Positions 1 through 11,574 of a stretch of DNA of 64,000 bases are shown in pieces. The position numbers and the translations under genes are program-made. Every line of letters begins with the position of its first letter. Within the stretch, counting starts at the first letter, position 1. This DNA is from Prorocentrum cordatum. Lineage: Eukaryota > Sar > Dinophyceae > Prorocentrales > Prorocentraceae. The stretch covers positions 161,787 to 225,786 of the forward strand of contig CAUYUJ010015954.1 of the NCBI GenBank assembly GCA_963575745.1, read 5' to 3'. The notes below the pieces were generated by a model. That model was not told where the DNA came from. It was given only the letters and a program-made list of their open reading frames with translations, and ran no database searches.

Positions 1-530
1 TCAGGACGCTCTAGAACTTCGATTCTCGGTCGGGTGTCTTTTCGGAGAGCAGCGCAACCGCGCCTGCGTCGACGTCGCCTCCCAAGTCCCCAGGCAAGTC
101 GAGGTGATGCACGAGGGCACTCGCGACCTCGCTGGGTCGCAGCAGCGAGTGGAAGGCGAGGGGCAGGCACGTTGACGCTCCGCCCACCCCTGCGCCCGGG
201 CAGCGACAGCCAGCGCTGGGAGCACCTTGGCAGGCGCGGGCGCGCGCATCTCGACTGGCTCGAAATGGCGCCAGCGAGCCACCGCGGCCCAGGCTGGGCG
301 CCATTGGCCACGGGCCAGGGGCCGGCGAAACTGGACGCCAACCAGGGTCTCGGACCCCCGAGAATCTGGCGCCTTCGCGTCGTGGAGGTACTGCACGTAG
401 GCGACAAGGGCGGAATTGAGCAGCTCGATGTCACGCGCGACGTGGTGGAGGCGGGGCAGCCCGACTCTGGGGCCACAGGCCCCACTTGTCGAGCATGGCG
501 ATATGCCGAAGGGCCGTGTCCGGCTTGACT
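1..530 (-). pseudogene. tyrosine recombinase-like ORF fragment, frame-broken, runs off window edge
   Basis: Two overlapping minus-strand frames carry pieces of one protein. Upstream, about 530-440, a frame reads LTVKPDTALRHIAMLDKWG. After a frame change, DIELLNSALVAYVQYLHDA appears at about 430-375 and continues as LVGVQFRRPLARGQWRPAW, resembling the helical N-terminal DNA-binding domain of phage-integrase-type recombinases. In a further frame, 160-15, LAFHSLLRPSEVASALVHHL resembles the motif that opens the catalytic domain (L-R-x-S/G-E-x-x-x-L). The catalytic Arg...His-x-x-Arg...Tyr portion would lie before base 1 and is not visible. Such ORFs are common repetitive genes in dinoflagellates (family knowledge). 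At least two frame changes indicate decay, though an unrecognised intron could explain one. Moderate confidence in family. Confidence 0.42.
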
Positions 531-1224
531 GTTAGCCGCCACCTCTGTCAGGCGCCGCCAGACGCCGCCCTCGCACTTGGCACCGCCCCGCAGGGCGCGG
601 CGCTGGTGGCCGCGGACGCATCGAGTTGCCAGAGGGGCACGAACGGCCACAGCCCCCTTGAGGTGGCGGTCGCGCGCCAACGCCTGCCCCACAAGCACAA
701 GTCCACGACGCGCTCGGAGAAAAGGCCCCGCGCCGGGGGCCTCCTGGAGCTCCGGAGGCGCCCACCGACGAGATTGCCGAGGCTGCCCCCGCGCCCACAG
801 GGAGCCCGCGCCGTCGAGAGCCTCCGCGAGATCCAGCCCGGCCCCCACGCACACGTTGCCAAAGACCTCCATGGAATGTTGCCGCGGAGGCCATCGAGAC
901 GCTGACCCCTCAGGAAGGGCCCCCGCTCGCTGCTCGTCAGCAGCCGCGTCGGCGTCGTAGACCTCGAACTCTCCCAGACCTCAGCCGCCGCGCGCGCGCC
1001 CAGCTCGCTCGATCAGTCGGAGCAAGCGCTGACCACAGCCTGCGCGGCGACCTCTTCATGTTCTCCGCCCAGTGGCCCTGCCGCCGCCTGAGGTCCACGA
1101 GCGATAGAAAACCGGATGTTCCCTCGAGCTCGCCAGTTGCAGCAAGCGGACCAGACGCGCAGCCATAATCTAGAACCACCTTGGTGGAGAGCAAAATCAT
1201 ACCGGAGAAAAAAACCCAACCATC
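531..1224. other. GC-rich stretch without a recognisable gene
   Basis: Short ORFs occur on both strands but none has protein-like composition that I can follow. It may hold upstream parts of the recombinase-like remnant on the minus strand. Confidence 0.3.
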
Positions 1225-1465
1225 ATCTTTTTAGGGCTTTAGGGCCATGGGGCTATCAGGCTATAGGGCTAAAAGGACATGGGACTATAGGGCTACAGGG
1301 CTGCAGGGCCATAAGGCTATAGGGCTAGTGGGCTATAGGGCCATGGGGCTGTAGGGCTATAGGACTATAGGGCTATAGGGCTTTATAAGCCTATAGGGCT
1401 ATAAGGCTATAGGGCCATTAGGGCTATAGGGCTGCAGGGCTATAGGGCTATAGGACTATATAAAG
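1225..1465. repeat. tandem GGGCTATA minisatellite
   Basis: Degenerate tandem copies of an 8-10 bp unit, GGGCTATA with variants such as GGGCCATA and GGGCTGCA. No gene is seen. Confidence 0.9.
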
Positions 1466-1632
1466 CTACCGGGCACCTGGGCACCTGGACACCTGGGCAC
1501 CCAAGCACCCGGACACCTGGGCACCCAAGCACCCGGGCACAGGCACCGGGCACCCGGGCACCGGGGCACCCAGGCACCCGGGCACCCGGGCACCCGGGTG
1601 CCCCCGGGCCCCCGGGCCCCCGGGCGCGCGGC
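1466..1632. repeat. tandem GGGCACCC / GGCACCCGG array
   Basis: Short tandem repeats of about 8-9 bp (ACCTGGGC and ACCCGGGC variants) ending in runs of CCCGGG. The unit contains CCCGGG palindromes. Confidence 0.88.
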
Positions 1633-2317
1633 GAAAATCGGCGGCAAACCATAGCCACATGAATCCGCTGGGACCCCTACAGATGCAAGCTCTGATTGGG
1701 GAGAAACTTTAAAACCATCTTGGTGGAGAGCAAAAAAACTCGCCCTTTGACTCAAGATCTCCGACGTTTCGCTGGCGCACCGCGGCGAAGCATTCCTGGA
1801 GCCGCAGCGCCTTCCAGGTGCCGAGGCCACAACGGCTCGCAAGCTTCACGCCAGGGAGAACTCAGCGGGGAATCGAGTGCACAAACTGTTCGAACAACGA
1901 CGTCGGAGGCGCGACCTTGCCCTGAGTGAAGTCCTGCTTGCGCGCAGCGTTGGCACGCAGCGCGCTTGTCTCGCGCCTGTCCAGGTCTGGCTTCCGAAGC
2001 GCCTCCGCGCAGTCAACTGAGAATCGCGCCCGCTCGACGGGCGCGCTGGCACGCCTGCGCGCCGAGCACCTGACGGACGAGGGCTGCTCAATTAGCCGCG
2101 GCCCGCGCTGCCCCGACATCCCATGCAAGATGAAACATGTTGGACAAAACTGCATGTGCAGCATTCGGCTGACCACAAGATGAATGTGACTCTCCGCAAA
2201 GAAAAACTCCCCGCGCGACCCCGTGCTCGGCGCCCGTAGGCCCGCGCAGAAGTACGCGTATAACCCCGGCGCCCACGGGTCCAAATGGGGAAAGTGCGCC
2301 AGTGGATCTCCCTGAAT

Positions 2318-2492
2318 ACACTAAAGGGGGGGAGGGGGTCCAGAACCCCCCCCCCCCTCGAAGGGGGGAGGAGGTCCCGACCCCCTCCCCCACCCCCTCC
2401 CCCATTAAGGGGGAAGGGGAGGGGGGGGGGTCCGGACCCCCCCCCCCCTTGGCGCTGGAAAAGAGGGGGGGGGTCGGACCCCCCCCCCTCGT
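2318..2492. repeat. block of G and C homopolymer runs
   Basis: Alternating runs of 6-10 G and 6-10 C separated by short spacers such as TCCGGA and GGTC. Such a block can fold into hairpins and G-quadruplexes on both strands. Confidence 0.85.
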
Positions 2493-3810
2493 GTAGGAAG
2501 TGCGGAGTTGGGAGTAGGGAGTGGTGAGTAGTGAGTAGTGAGTATGTGCGTTGGGAGTAACGAGTATTGGATAGAGAGTTGTGGGTAGTCAGTGGCGAGT
2601 AGGGAGAAGGGAGTAGGGAGTGGGGAGTAGTGAGTAGTGCATAGTGAGTAGTGTGTACTGATAAGTGAGTAGTGAGTGGCAAAGAGTGAGTAGACAGTAG
2701 TGAGTAGCGAGTAGCGAGTAGTGAGAACTGAGTAGGGAGTAGTGAGTACTGAGTAGTGCGTAGTGAGTAGTGGGTAGTGAGTAGTGGGTAGTGAGTACTG
2801 ATTAGTGAGTAGTGAGTAGTGGGTAGTGCGTAGTGCGTAGTGAGTAGTGAGTAGTAAGTAGTGGCTAGTGAGTTGTGAGTAGCGAGTAGTGAGTTGTGAG
2901 TAGCAAGTAGTGAGTAGTGAGTACTGAGTAGAACGTAGTGCGTAGTGAGTAGTGAGTAGTAAATAGTGATGAATAGAAAGTAATGGGTAGTGGCAGTGGG
3001 TAGTGAGTAGTGAGTAGCGAGTAGTGAGTAGCGAGTAGTGGGTAGTGAGGAGCGAGTAGGGCGTAGTGAGTAGTGAGTAGTGAGTAGGGAGTAGCCAGTA
3101 GTGAGTAGTGGGTAGTGATTAATGAGTAACGAGTAGGGAGTAGCGAGTAGTGAGTAGTAGTCAGTAGTGAGTAGGGAGTAGGGAGCAGTAAGTAGTAAGA
3201 AGTGGGTAGCGACTAGTGCGTAGTGAGTAGCGATTGGTGAGTAGTGGGTAGTGGGTAATGAGTAGTGACTAGTGACTAGTGATTTGAGACTAGTGACTAG
3301 AGAATATGTAGAGACTACTGAGTAGGGAGAAGTAATTAGTGAGTGGTGAATAGTGAGTAGCGGGGAGTGGGTAATGAGTATTGAGTAGCGAGTATGTGAG
3401 TAGCAAGTAGTGAGTACTGAGTTCTGTGTAGTCCGTATCGTGTAGGGAGTAGGGAGTAGCGAGTAGCGAGTAGTGGGCAGTGAGTAGTGATCTGTGGGCA
3501 ACGAGTAGTGATTAGTGAGCAGTTAGTAGTGATTAGTGGATAGTGGGTAATGACTAGTTATTAGTGAGTAGTGAGTAGGGAGTAGTGAGTAGTGCTTAGT
3601 GAGTAGTGAGTATGCAGTAGTGGGTAGTGAGGAGTGAGTAGTGAGTAGGGAGGAGGGAGTAGGGAGTAGTGAGTAGCGAGTAGTGGGTGGTGGGTAGTGA
3701 GTAGTGGATAGTGAGTAGTGAGTCGTGGGTAGTGAGTAGGGGCAATGAGAAGTGAGCTGCGAATAGCGAGTAGTCAGTAGTGGGTAGTGAGTAATGAGAA
3801 GTGAGTACTC
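2493..3810. repeat. GTAGTGA-type minisatellite, about 1.3 kb
   Basis: Long degenerate array of GTAGTGA / GTAGGGA / GTAGCGA units, net period about 7-10 bp. The long minus-strand reading frame across it (Tyr-Ser-Leu-Leu-Thr-Thr-His repeats) is a by-product of the period and should not be called a gene. Confidence 0.93.
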
Positions 3811-3894
3811 TTTGGGGCTGGGGTTAGTGGTTGGGGTTAGGATTATGGGTTTAGGTCAGGGTGGGGACGAAGGGTAGAGGCGGCAGGGGTCGGT

Positions 3895-4100
3895 TTCCGG
3901 AGTCAGGGGGCGGCGCGGCGACAGGGGGGGAGGGGCTGGGGGGGGCGCGGCCAACAGGGGGGGGGGGGGGGGGGGCCCGACGACGGATCGGGGAAGGGGG
4001 GGGGGAGGGGGGGGGGGTCCCCGACGACGGATCGGGGAAAGGGGGGAAGGGGGGGGGGCCCCGACGACGGATCGGGGAAAGGGGGGGGGGGGGTCCCTAA
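3895..4100. repeat. G-run array with a GACGACGGATCGGG unit
   Basis: Three to four copies of CGACGACGGATCGGGGAA, each followed by a run of 6-13 G. Strong G-quadruplex potential on the plus strand. Confidence 0.85.
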
Positions 4101-6315
4101 CCCCCACCCCTTGGAAAGATCCAGCGGCGCACCCTCCCAAATTAATCGCGGGCTGGGCGGGAAGGACAAGGGGGGGGACGTCCAGTTCGCGTCGACCCTC
4201 GAACCTCGAGGGCCCCGTGCCCAAAGTTTCTTGACCTTTGAAGACCCTCTTCGTCGCGGCGACTGGGCGCCAGGGCGCGGAGGGGCAGGGCGACGAGAGG
4301 GGGGGCGCTGGATTGTTCAGGGGCGAAGAAGCAAACGACTTGACTCTAGTCGCGCGCAGCCGGCGCCCCGCCCACCCCTCCCCTCACTCCCCCCTCCAGC
4401 CGCTGCTCCCCCCCGAACTTCGTTTCCCCCCCTGCCCCCCGCCCTGCCGCACTCGGCCCATTTCGGCCCGGTCCTCCGCGCCATCCTCATCTGCATCCTC
4501 CTCGCCCCCCTGCCCGCATTTCCTCGCGTGGATTCATCCCTCAGTTCGCTCCACTGCCCTCTCCTCGTTCCGCCCCCCGCCCCCCTTCCCGCGCTTCCAC
4601 TGGCCTGCCGGGCGCGCCGCTCGTCGGGGGGGCAGGGCCGGGCCCCCCAAATGGCAATGGCATGCCCGAATTCCCGCAAGGATGCGGTGTGTTCCTTGCT
4701 CCTCGGAACCCCACGCCGAGAAATCGGCTTCGGGCTCCAAGGGGCGCGACCTCGCAATCGCAACGGGAACGCGGCGCGCGGCGCGCAACGAAGCAAGAGA
4801 TTACATTCAATCAAATCGAACAGGCCCGCTGACCCCCAGCGCCTTCTGCGCTCAAAGTTCAGAGATCCACGTGCACATTGGAGCGAGCCGAAGCTTCCTG
4901 CCGCGATTATGCTTCCTCCGCCGCGAAAGATCACCCTCTGCCGCTGCGCGCGCGCGGTCATGGACGGGGTCGAGGATGCACCGTTGGCTGATCTGTGGAT
5001 TGTCGCGGGATCTCTCTTTCCCGCTGATATCTGGAACGATCGGGGCGGTTTTCGCAAGTATCAGCGTCGAGCATTCTCGCCCCCCGCGCAGCGCCCCAAT
5101 GCCGCCCTGGCCAACGACCAACTCATCCACCGCAGCAGCGCCCCCCGACGACGCGGCGGCAACAAGGCGCTGGGGCGGCAATAGCGTCCGAAGTCGCAAC
5201 CCCGGTCGCAACGAAAGAACGATGGCGGTGGGACCAGACGGAAGACCACACAGAGACACCACATAACGTTCTGAGGATGTCTAAGTTTAAAACCACACGA
5301 ACGGCCCACAACGAAAAAACTGCCCAAGCGTCCGAGGACACAACGACACAGCAGCCGCATAACTTGCACAAGAGTCGTGAGCCTTCGCGAACCTCGCAGG
5401 CCCAAGTCGGCGTTTGGGGACGCGCGGCGATATGCATTGTTATATCCTCGGCCACGCTACGCGAAGCGTCGGCATATGACCCTCGAACTTGACCAGCTCG
5501 TAACGGGACCCACTGCCCGCCCCACGGCGCCGGGAGCCCACCGCAGGTGGAGTTTGATGCGCGGGGGCCCAGGGCGGCCCAGGAGAGATCCCAAGATAGC
5601 CTTTGAGAGTCCCCAAGACAGATGATGCCCTGGAGCGTAGAGCCAAAAACGGCCCTGAGAGATCCCAGCGCGGCCGACGCCCTGAAGCCAAACGCCCCGA
5701 ATGCGACCCCAGAGATCGCGGCGCCCATGACGGCTCCTTAAGCCTAAGACGCACGGCGGGACGGGGCCGGGAGCTCATTGTCAGCGCATGTACCTGGTCT
5801 GACACGTGTATATGCGCATACCCATGCACTGCGAATACTATTATATATACGTGTAAGTATATATTTGCGTTGCCAGACGTGTACACATGTACGTTCGAGG
5901 CACGCGCGCGCGCGGGTTTGAACGTTACCCGCGCCAATCCAGAGGCGCGCTCAGATGCAACGCGCGAGCGTGCATCTGACGCCGTACAATGTGCACACAG
6001 TTTGGCGCGTATGTCTCCGCATTAGAGCTGTTGCATTGTTCGCAGATGCGCGCGCATATAAAAATCACGCGTGCGACGTAGATGCACTGAGAAAGTGGTG
6101 AATTATGATGTATAGTGCGTATGCATATACATATGTAGACGCGCGTGTCAGCGCATGTGCGCAAGCCGAGGGTTGCGCGGCGCACGCTCGCCACCTCAGT
6201 CGAACCGCGCATAGGCAACGCCCAACGACTGGGTTGTCGCGTGAGTCACTGGTCAAACAACTCCAACCCCCGCAAACACGGGGAAGGAATGTAATTCCCG
6301 AGCCCAAACAGCCTG
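4101..6315. other. no recognisable gene; contains a Z-DNA-prone alternating tract
   Basis: GC-rich sequence to about 5760 with no ORF I recognise. From 5800 to 6180 it changes to alternating purine-pyrimidine sequence (TATATACGTG, GTGTACACATG, GCGCATATA), prone to Z-DNA or cruciform structures. Confidence 0.4.
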
Positions 6316-7830
6316 CTAACCGCGGGCCAGGGAAGGGGCCCGCCGGCCCGCTGGAGCAGCCCCCGCGCCGTCGCCAGGGCCTCCTCTACCGCCCTGGTCC
6401 GGGGGGGCGCAGGGGCGGGCCACGCCCCCATGTGCTGGGCCGCAGTCCCGGGCGGCGCCGCGGGCGAGCTTCGGAAGGGGGATCTGCTCGGGATAGAAGG
6501 GGCAGGCGCCGGCGCGCTCGCTGAAGGCCCCGGCCAGAAGAGTGACCCCTGAGCGGGGGGGGGGGCCCGCAGAAGCATCGCCACGGGCCTCCACGCTTCT
6601 CATCTCGACCTGCTCGGCGCGGCTCGAGACGCCTTCCAGCTGCCCGCCGATGGCCCCCAGCAGGTCGCGTTTGAAACTCCCGAGGGCGCTCTCTAGACTC
6701 TAGATCGTCGCGCGACGCGTTGACGCGCCGCTGGGTTGTTGCTCTCTTGGCGCTGCTCGCTGCAGGCCCTCGCCTCGCCGCTCGCCCCGCACGGTCGCCT
6801 GCCGCGGGCCTGTCCGGCGCGGCCATCGGCGGCGTCGCCGCCCGTTGAGGGGGGGGGCGCCGGGCCCGCGGGGCCACGGGGCCCCCAAATCCGCCAGAAT
6901 CCCCTCTCCCTCCGCGCCCGGGCTGCCAACCGCGCAGGCGCCACGCGGCCGACCTGCCCGCTCCTGCGCGGCAGCCTCGCAAGCTGCGTTGGCCTCGTCG
7001 TCTCCCATCCCCTCGCCTCGCGCTCGTCGGAGGTGAGGTGCCCCTCCCCGGCCCCTCCCCATCGATGCGCCCGTCGACGGAGAGCTGGAAACCGATGCCC
7101 CCCGGGACGCCCCGGGGGGCGGGGTCGGGAAACGCGTCGGGCCGAGCAGGAATCCAACGTTCGAGTCGTCGGGCTGCCCGGCGAGATCGGCCAGCGCGAG
7201 GAGGTCCGGCCGCGCAGCCCCACCAGCTGAGTCGAAGAACTCGATCACCTCGTCTTCCGCGCAGCTCTCGGTGCGACACGCCAGAAACGGAGCGCTGGCG
7301 AGACATTCATGCGGGCCACATCCGCTGGCGCCTCCTCGCCAGGGGCCGACCGCAGCACCACCGAAACAGAGTCCACGGAGGCAAGCGAGCCAGCATCACA
7401 AGGGAGGCGGGCGGCAAGCGCCACGACGAGGAGCCCTTGCAACTAGAGTTCGCCGGGGTCGTCTTGCACCAAGACGTCGACGGCGACGGGGCCATCGCGC
7501 CGCGCGAACGTGACGCCGACGAACCGGGCCTCAGATTTCGCCGCCGCGTCGGCGCGCGAACTCCGGCCATAAAAATTTCGAGCAACAACGAGCGGAGCAG
7601 GATGCCCCCGGTCTTCTGCAGCGCCCCAGATGGCGAAATCGCCAAAGTGCCCTGGCCCAGCCGAAGACTTTGACGGTGTATGAATAATCTCGCTGCTCGC
7701 CGAAGAACTTGTCGATTGCCTCGCCCAACGGCGAAAACCGACGCAGGCGATCCCGCCCGCTAGTGCATTTGCTGCCTCCGAAGCTGGCGACGATCGCCTG
7801 CCACGCGACCGTGCCTCCTCTGCGCACCCC
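6316..7830 (-). pseudogene. frame-broken coding remnant, unknown family
   Basis: Consecutive minus-strand segments look like one decayed protein: GGTVAWQAIVASFGGSKC and FGEQRDYSYTVKVFGWA (7827-7660), then in another frame GHFGDFAIWGAAED, APLVVARNFYGRSSRADA and VDVLVQDDPGEL (7655-7440), an in-frame TAG, then LQGLLVVALAARLPCDAG. Another frame change leads to AEDEVIEFFDSAGGAARPDL and LALADLAGQPDDSNVGFLLG (7260-7130). A last segment reads KRDLLGAIGGQLEGVSS and EQVEMRSVEARGDAS, helical and possibly coiled coil (6690-6560), continuing open to 6316. At least two frame changes and one stop argue for a pseudogene; unrecognised introns are the alternative. I do not recognise the family. It may be the gag-like part of a retroelement, but no motif shows this. 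Confidence 0.4.
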
Positions 7831-7872
7831 GACGAGGTTCTAGCTTGAACCAGGGACAGCCCAGATCGCGCA

Positions 7873-7957
7873 GAAGTGGCGGCCCGAACCACAGGTTCGG
7901 GCCGCCCAGAAGGGCGACCCGAACCACAGGTTCGGCACCTGCCGCCCTTCTGGGCGG
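7873..7957. repeat. nested hairpins around CCGAACCACAGGTTCGG
   Basis: CCGAACCACAGGTTCGG, itself a 6-bp-stem hairpin, occurs twice. The second copy lies inside a larger inverted repeat with arms GGGCCGCCCAGAAGGGC and GCCCTTCTGGGCGGCCC (17 bp, perfect). Confidence 0.8.
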
Positions 7958-8246
7958 CCCGAGATGGGAACTGTCTGGGATGACGACCCAGGGGGCCCCC
8001 TCTGGGTCCTCCGCCGCCTCCAGCGCGGCCTCCTCGCCGCTGGGAGTGGCCCCTGAGAGAGCCTCGGATCCAGGGAACACTCGTGGACCGCCCGCGCTCT
8101 GGCTGCGGGCCCTCCACGCACCGACCGCGGGCACGCCCGGCGCACAGCGCGGGGCCCGGCGCACAGCGCGGGGCGGGCTCGGTCCGAGAATGCTGCAGAT
8201 CACATGCTTCAACGATTCAACTATCATAACCGATGTGCTCACATCA

Positions 8247-8252
8247 GCATCG

Positions 8253-8322
<70 letters not shown>

Positions 8323-8382
8323 CATCATCATCATCATCATCAGCATCGTCATCATCATCATCATCACCATCATCGCCCCTTC
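8247..8382. repeat. (ATC)n microsatellite
   Basis: About 45 nearly perfect ATC/TCA triplets with few interruptions (CTC, GTC). Confidence 0.95.
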
Positions 8383-9090
8383 TCCTCCTCGCATGCCCTT
8401 CCTCATGTGTCCTTCCCCTTCTGGCCTCTTCTCCTCCTCTTCGCCTCCCCGGCATCAACCCTCCTCCTCGTGTCCTCTCCCGTCTCATTAGTTTTGTGCA
8501 GTGTGGGCGGGACCAAACGAAAGTAAGACTCTTACAATGAGTGAGTCTGAGTGTAAACGAGGTCGTGTATGAGTGAGTCTGATTCGACAGAGTGTGAGTG
8601 AATGTGAGAGTGAGCGGATCGTGGCGAACAACAGCAGATGAGTGGATCTGAATGGGAGGAGGCTGGACTGGAGGTGAGGACATGGAGGCGGAGGCAGCAC
8701 ACGCATAACAAGACGGCTACATTGAGAGTGCAGGGATCACTAACCCCAGACTCGGGTTTTAAAGAACAAGAGGCACGTCCACGTCACAAAACGGGCGGTT
8801 CGCAAGAGAGGCCCCCCACGACTTGGGCGCGAACGGGCCCGTGTCACACCTCTTGGTGGCTCCTCTCCTCGGGAGGCCCGTATGCTACGCCTGCCACATC
8901 CCGGTGATGGTGGGAGGTGGGAAAGCGACACGCTCACTTCCCAGAAGGGGCGCCTCGCCCGAGAGACGCCCCGCACGAACGGGCACCGGCACCCGTCGTC
9001 CCTCCCTGCCGGCTCCTCCCTGGGAGGTCCAGGCGCCACGCCGGAGTGCACCTGGGCAGGGGCGAACGTGAGCGCGAGTGAGTATGCCAA
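8383..9090. other. no recognisable gene
   Basis: CT-rich then GTGAGT-rich low-complexity sequence, followed by ordinary GC-rich DNA. ORFs are short and unconvincing on both strands. Confidence 0.3.
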
Positions 9091-9247
9091 GTTTGACGGG
9101 GCCCTGGGACACACAAGTCAATGCACACAAATAAAAGGATCCCCCATATTGTCCCATATGTTCTGGGTTTTTGTCTTCCCCCCACTTCCCATATTTTCCC
9201 ATATTTTCTGGGAGATCGACGATCAATTGTGTCTGTGTTTTTTTTTG
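9091..9247 (+). mobile_element. family F8 short dispersed element, copy 1
   Basis: About 155-bp unit starting TTTGACGGGGCCCTGGGACA, with internal CCCATATTTTCCCATATTTT, ending ATCAATTGTGTCTGTG. It is AT-richer than its surroundings and shared in the same order with 11292-11446 (plus) and 48017-48170 (minus). Only weak terminal symmetry is visible (ACACACAA versus TTGTGTCTGT). Three copies in both orientations indicate a mobile non-coding element of unknown class. Confidence 0.6.
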
Positions 9248-9459
9248 CTTCCCTCCTGAAAGTTCTAAGATGGTGTGACTGTTGTGCTTTCCGCAGCGCG
9301 AGCTCCTTGCTCCACGCTCCCCAGGCCGTAGTCAGAAGGGTCGGGACGTGCCCGCGCACGGAATAGGAAGGGGATCGTCGCCCAGCGCCCCTGCTGTGTA
9401 TGCGCGAATTCGAATACGAATGGACCAGAGTATGAGCCAGGCTGGGCACGTGCAAGTCG

Positions 9460-9806
9460 CAGTGTGTGTGTGTGCGTGTGTGTGTGTGTGTTGTGTGTTG
9501 TGTGTTGTGTGTGTTGTGTGTTGTGTGTTGTGTGTTGTGTGTGTTATGTGTTGTGTGTTGTGTGTTGTGTGTTGTGTGTTGCGTGTTGTGTGTTGTGTGT
9601 TGTGTGTTGTGTGTTGTGTGTTGTGTGTTGTGTGTTGTATGTTGTGTGTTGTGTTGTGTGGTGTGTCTTGTGTCTTGTGTCTTGTGTCTTGTGTGTGTTG
9701 TGTGTTGTGTGTTGTGTGTTGTGTGTTGTGTGTTGTGTGTTGTGTGTTGTGTGTTGTGTGTTGTGTGTTGTGTCTTCTGTGTTGTGTGTTGTGTGTTGTG
9801 TGTGCA
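9460..9806. repeat. TGTGTTG minisatellite
   Basis: About 345 bp of tandem 7-bp TGTGTTG units with TGTGTCT variants. All Cys-Val or Thr-His reading frames across it are artefacts. Confidence 0.95.
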
Positions 9807-10121
9807 TTTCAGACTGGGTATGCCTGGGTCCACGTAGGAGTGTGTGAGTGGGCTGGAGTATAACTGACTCTGAGCGTGGGTGGATCTCTCTGTGAGTGGC
9901 CTGAGTGCCAGTGGCGATGAGTACGTGCGAGTCTGAGCGTGATTCCGAGAGTGGGTGTGACTGACTATGAGTGTGAGTGTGCCCGAGTATTGATAACTGA
10001 ATGTACGGTTGAGCGTCAGTGAGAGCGAGTCTGACTACGAAAGGGAAGGGGGAGGTAAAAACAGGGGACGAGGTGGGGGCATCGAACTGACAACACGGAC
10101 CCCATACTTATGACATGAGGG
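9807..10121. other. GTGAGTGTGA-rich low-complexity stretch
   Basis: Degenerate GAGTGTGAGT / GAGTCTGA sequence, like that at 8530-8640. No gene seen. Confidence 0.4.
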
Positions 10122-10290
10122 CGAAAAACGGCACAGGCAAAAAGCTGAATTGTTGGAAGTCCGCACGGGTTTGTCGGGTCGGCCCATCAGGGGGCGGCAC
10201 AGCGCAGATCCAACTTGAGTCAGCGCTGGACCGAGCCCTGGGTCATCCAAGATCTGCGCGGACTTCCACAAGATTCTCCGTGCCGTTTGT
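10122..10290. mobile_element. family F3 inverted-repeat element, diverged copy
   Basis: Terminal inverted repeats: left arm AAACGGCACAGG...TTGGAAGTCCGCACGG, right arm (reversed) AAACGGCACGG...GTGGAAGTCCGCGCAG. The TIR core GGAAGTCCGCGC relates it to the copies at 25572, 59770 and 61021, whose core is GGAGGTCCGCGCGG. No canonical splice pair at its ends. Confidence 0.55.
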
Positions 10291-10383
10291 TTGTGTCCTC
10301 GAGCGCGAAGCCAAAACTTAGACGCTGTACAGATCCTCCGCCCTGGGCACCGACCCCCCGGGACCCCAAGCGGCGCCCGTCCG

Positions 10384-10830
10384 TCGCCGGACCACATAGT
10401 TGACACCACACAGCTCACACCAAATAGATTGCACCGCGTTGCTTACACAATATAGCTTACATCATGGAACTTGCACCGCATAGCTTGCACCATCTAGTTT
10501 TCACATCCAGTTCACATCGCATGGCTTACACGCCATAGCTTACACACCATAGCTTATACCGCACAGATTTCGATTCCATAGCTCACACCGCAGGACTCAC
10601 ACTATAAAGCTGCCATCTCATAGCTTCCACCGCATAGCCCACACCACATAGCTTACACCACTCATAGCATAGCTTACACCGCATAGCTTACACAACACCG
10701 CCTACACCACATAGCTTATACGGCATAGCTTACAGCACATAGCCTATAGCTGAGAACCCGTAGCGTCCACCTCCAGCACACACCGCATAGCTTACATGAC
10801 ACAGCTTGCAACATCTAGCTTACGCCTCCA
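10384..10830. repeat. CATAGCTTACACC satellite, 13-15 bp unit
   Basis: About 30 degenerate copies of CATAGCTTACACC(A/G)C, AT-richer than the surroundings. Confidence 0.92.
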
Positions 10831-11291
10831 GTGCAATAACGTGCTGCCTGGGATCCACGCTGGCTCACATGTATACAGTTGAACCCCAGGGAGCTCGAAT
10901 CTAAAAAACAATCATATCCACCGCCTCCTGCGATCCAGGAAAAATGGATCCTCGGCTGGTGATCATGTATGACTCCCAAACTCGGTCATCCGTTCTACCT
11001 TCGGTTCAAGGGAACGACAAAGAAACGGCAGCGTTTTCAGCGAGAAGCTGACCCTCGGACTCCCGAGACGCTGCCGACTCGGCAGCACTTGTCCCAGCCT
11101 TGGATTGAAAGGGGAGCATCAGCCCCACCCCCACCTGGCCCCCGTTCCCGAAGGGGGGAGGGGGATGGGAACTGGGGGTGGGGTACACCTGGTGTGTCGC
11201 TTTTGCGAGGCATCCTCTCGCAATCGGGCTTCGAAACCCTCTCTGACCCGATCCAAGAGGGGGAGGGCGGCAGGAACGGGTGGAGAAGTCT
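10831..11291. other. no recognisable gene
   Basis: Mixed-composition sequence with short ORFs only. The 152-aa plus-strand frame starting at 10969 runs into F8 repeat copy 2 and is not supported. Confidence 0.3.
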
Positions 11292-11446
11292 TTTGAAGGG
11301 GCCCTGGGACACACAAATAAATACACACAAATACAATGATTCCCCATATGTTCCCATATTTTCTGGTTGTCTGTCTTCCCCCCCCACTTCCCATATTTTC
11401 TTATATTTTCTAGGAATCGCCGATTAATTGTGTCTGTGTGTTTTTT
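11292..11446 (+). mobile_element. family F8 short dispersed element, copy 2
   Basis: Same order as copy 1: TTTTGAAGGGGCCCTGGGAC, ACACAAATAAATACACAC, CCCATATGTTCCCATATTTT, TTCCCATATTTTC, GATTAATTGTGTCTGTG. Confidence 0.6.
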
Positions 11447-11574
11447 CCCTTCCTCATCTTTTCCTTTCCCAAGACCCAGGCATGCGATGTCCTGATTGGT
11501 TCAATGAGGGGTCCCTCGGAAGTCTCGACCCTTTCCCTGGTGCCGCTCTCTGATCGCAGGTCGCTCTGTGGACG

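Noticed and set aside
2092-3501. 469-codon minus-strand frame of Tyr/Ser/Leu/Thr/His repeats
   Set aside because: It is entirely the GTAGTGA minisatellite; openness follows from the repeat unit.
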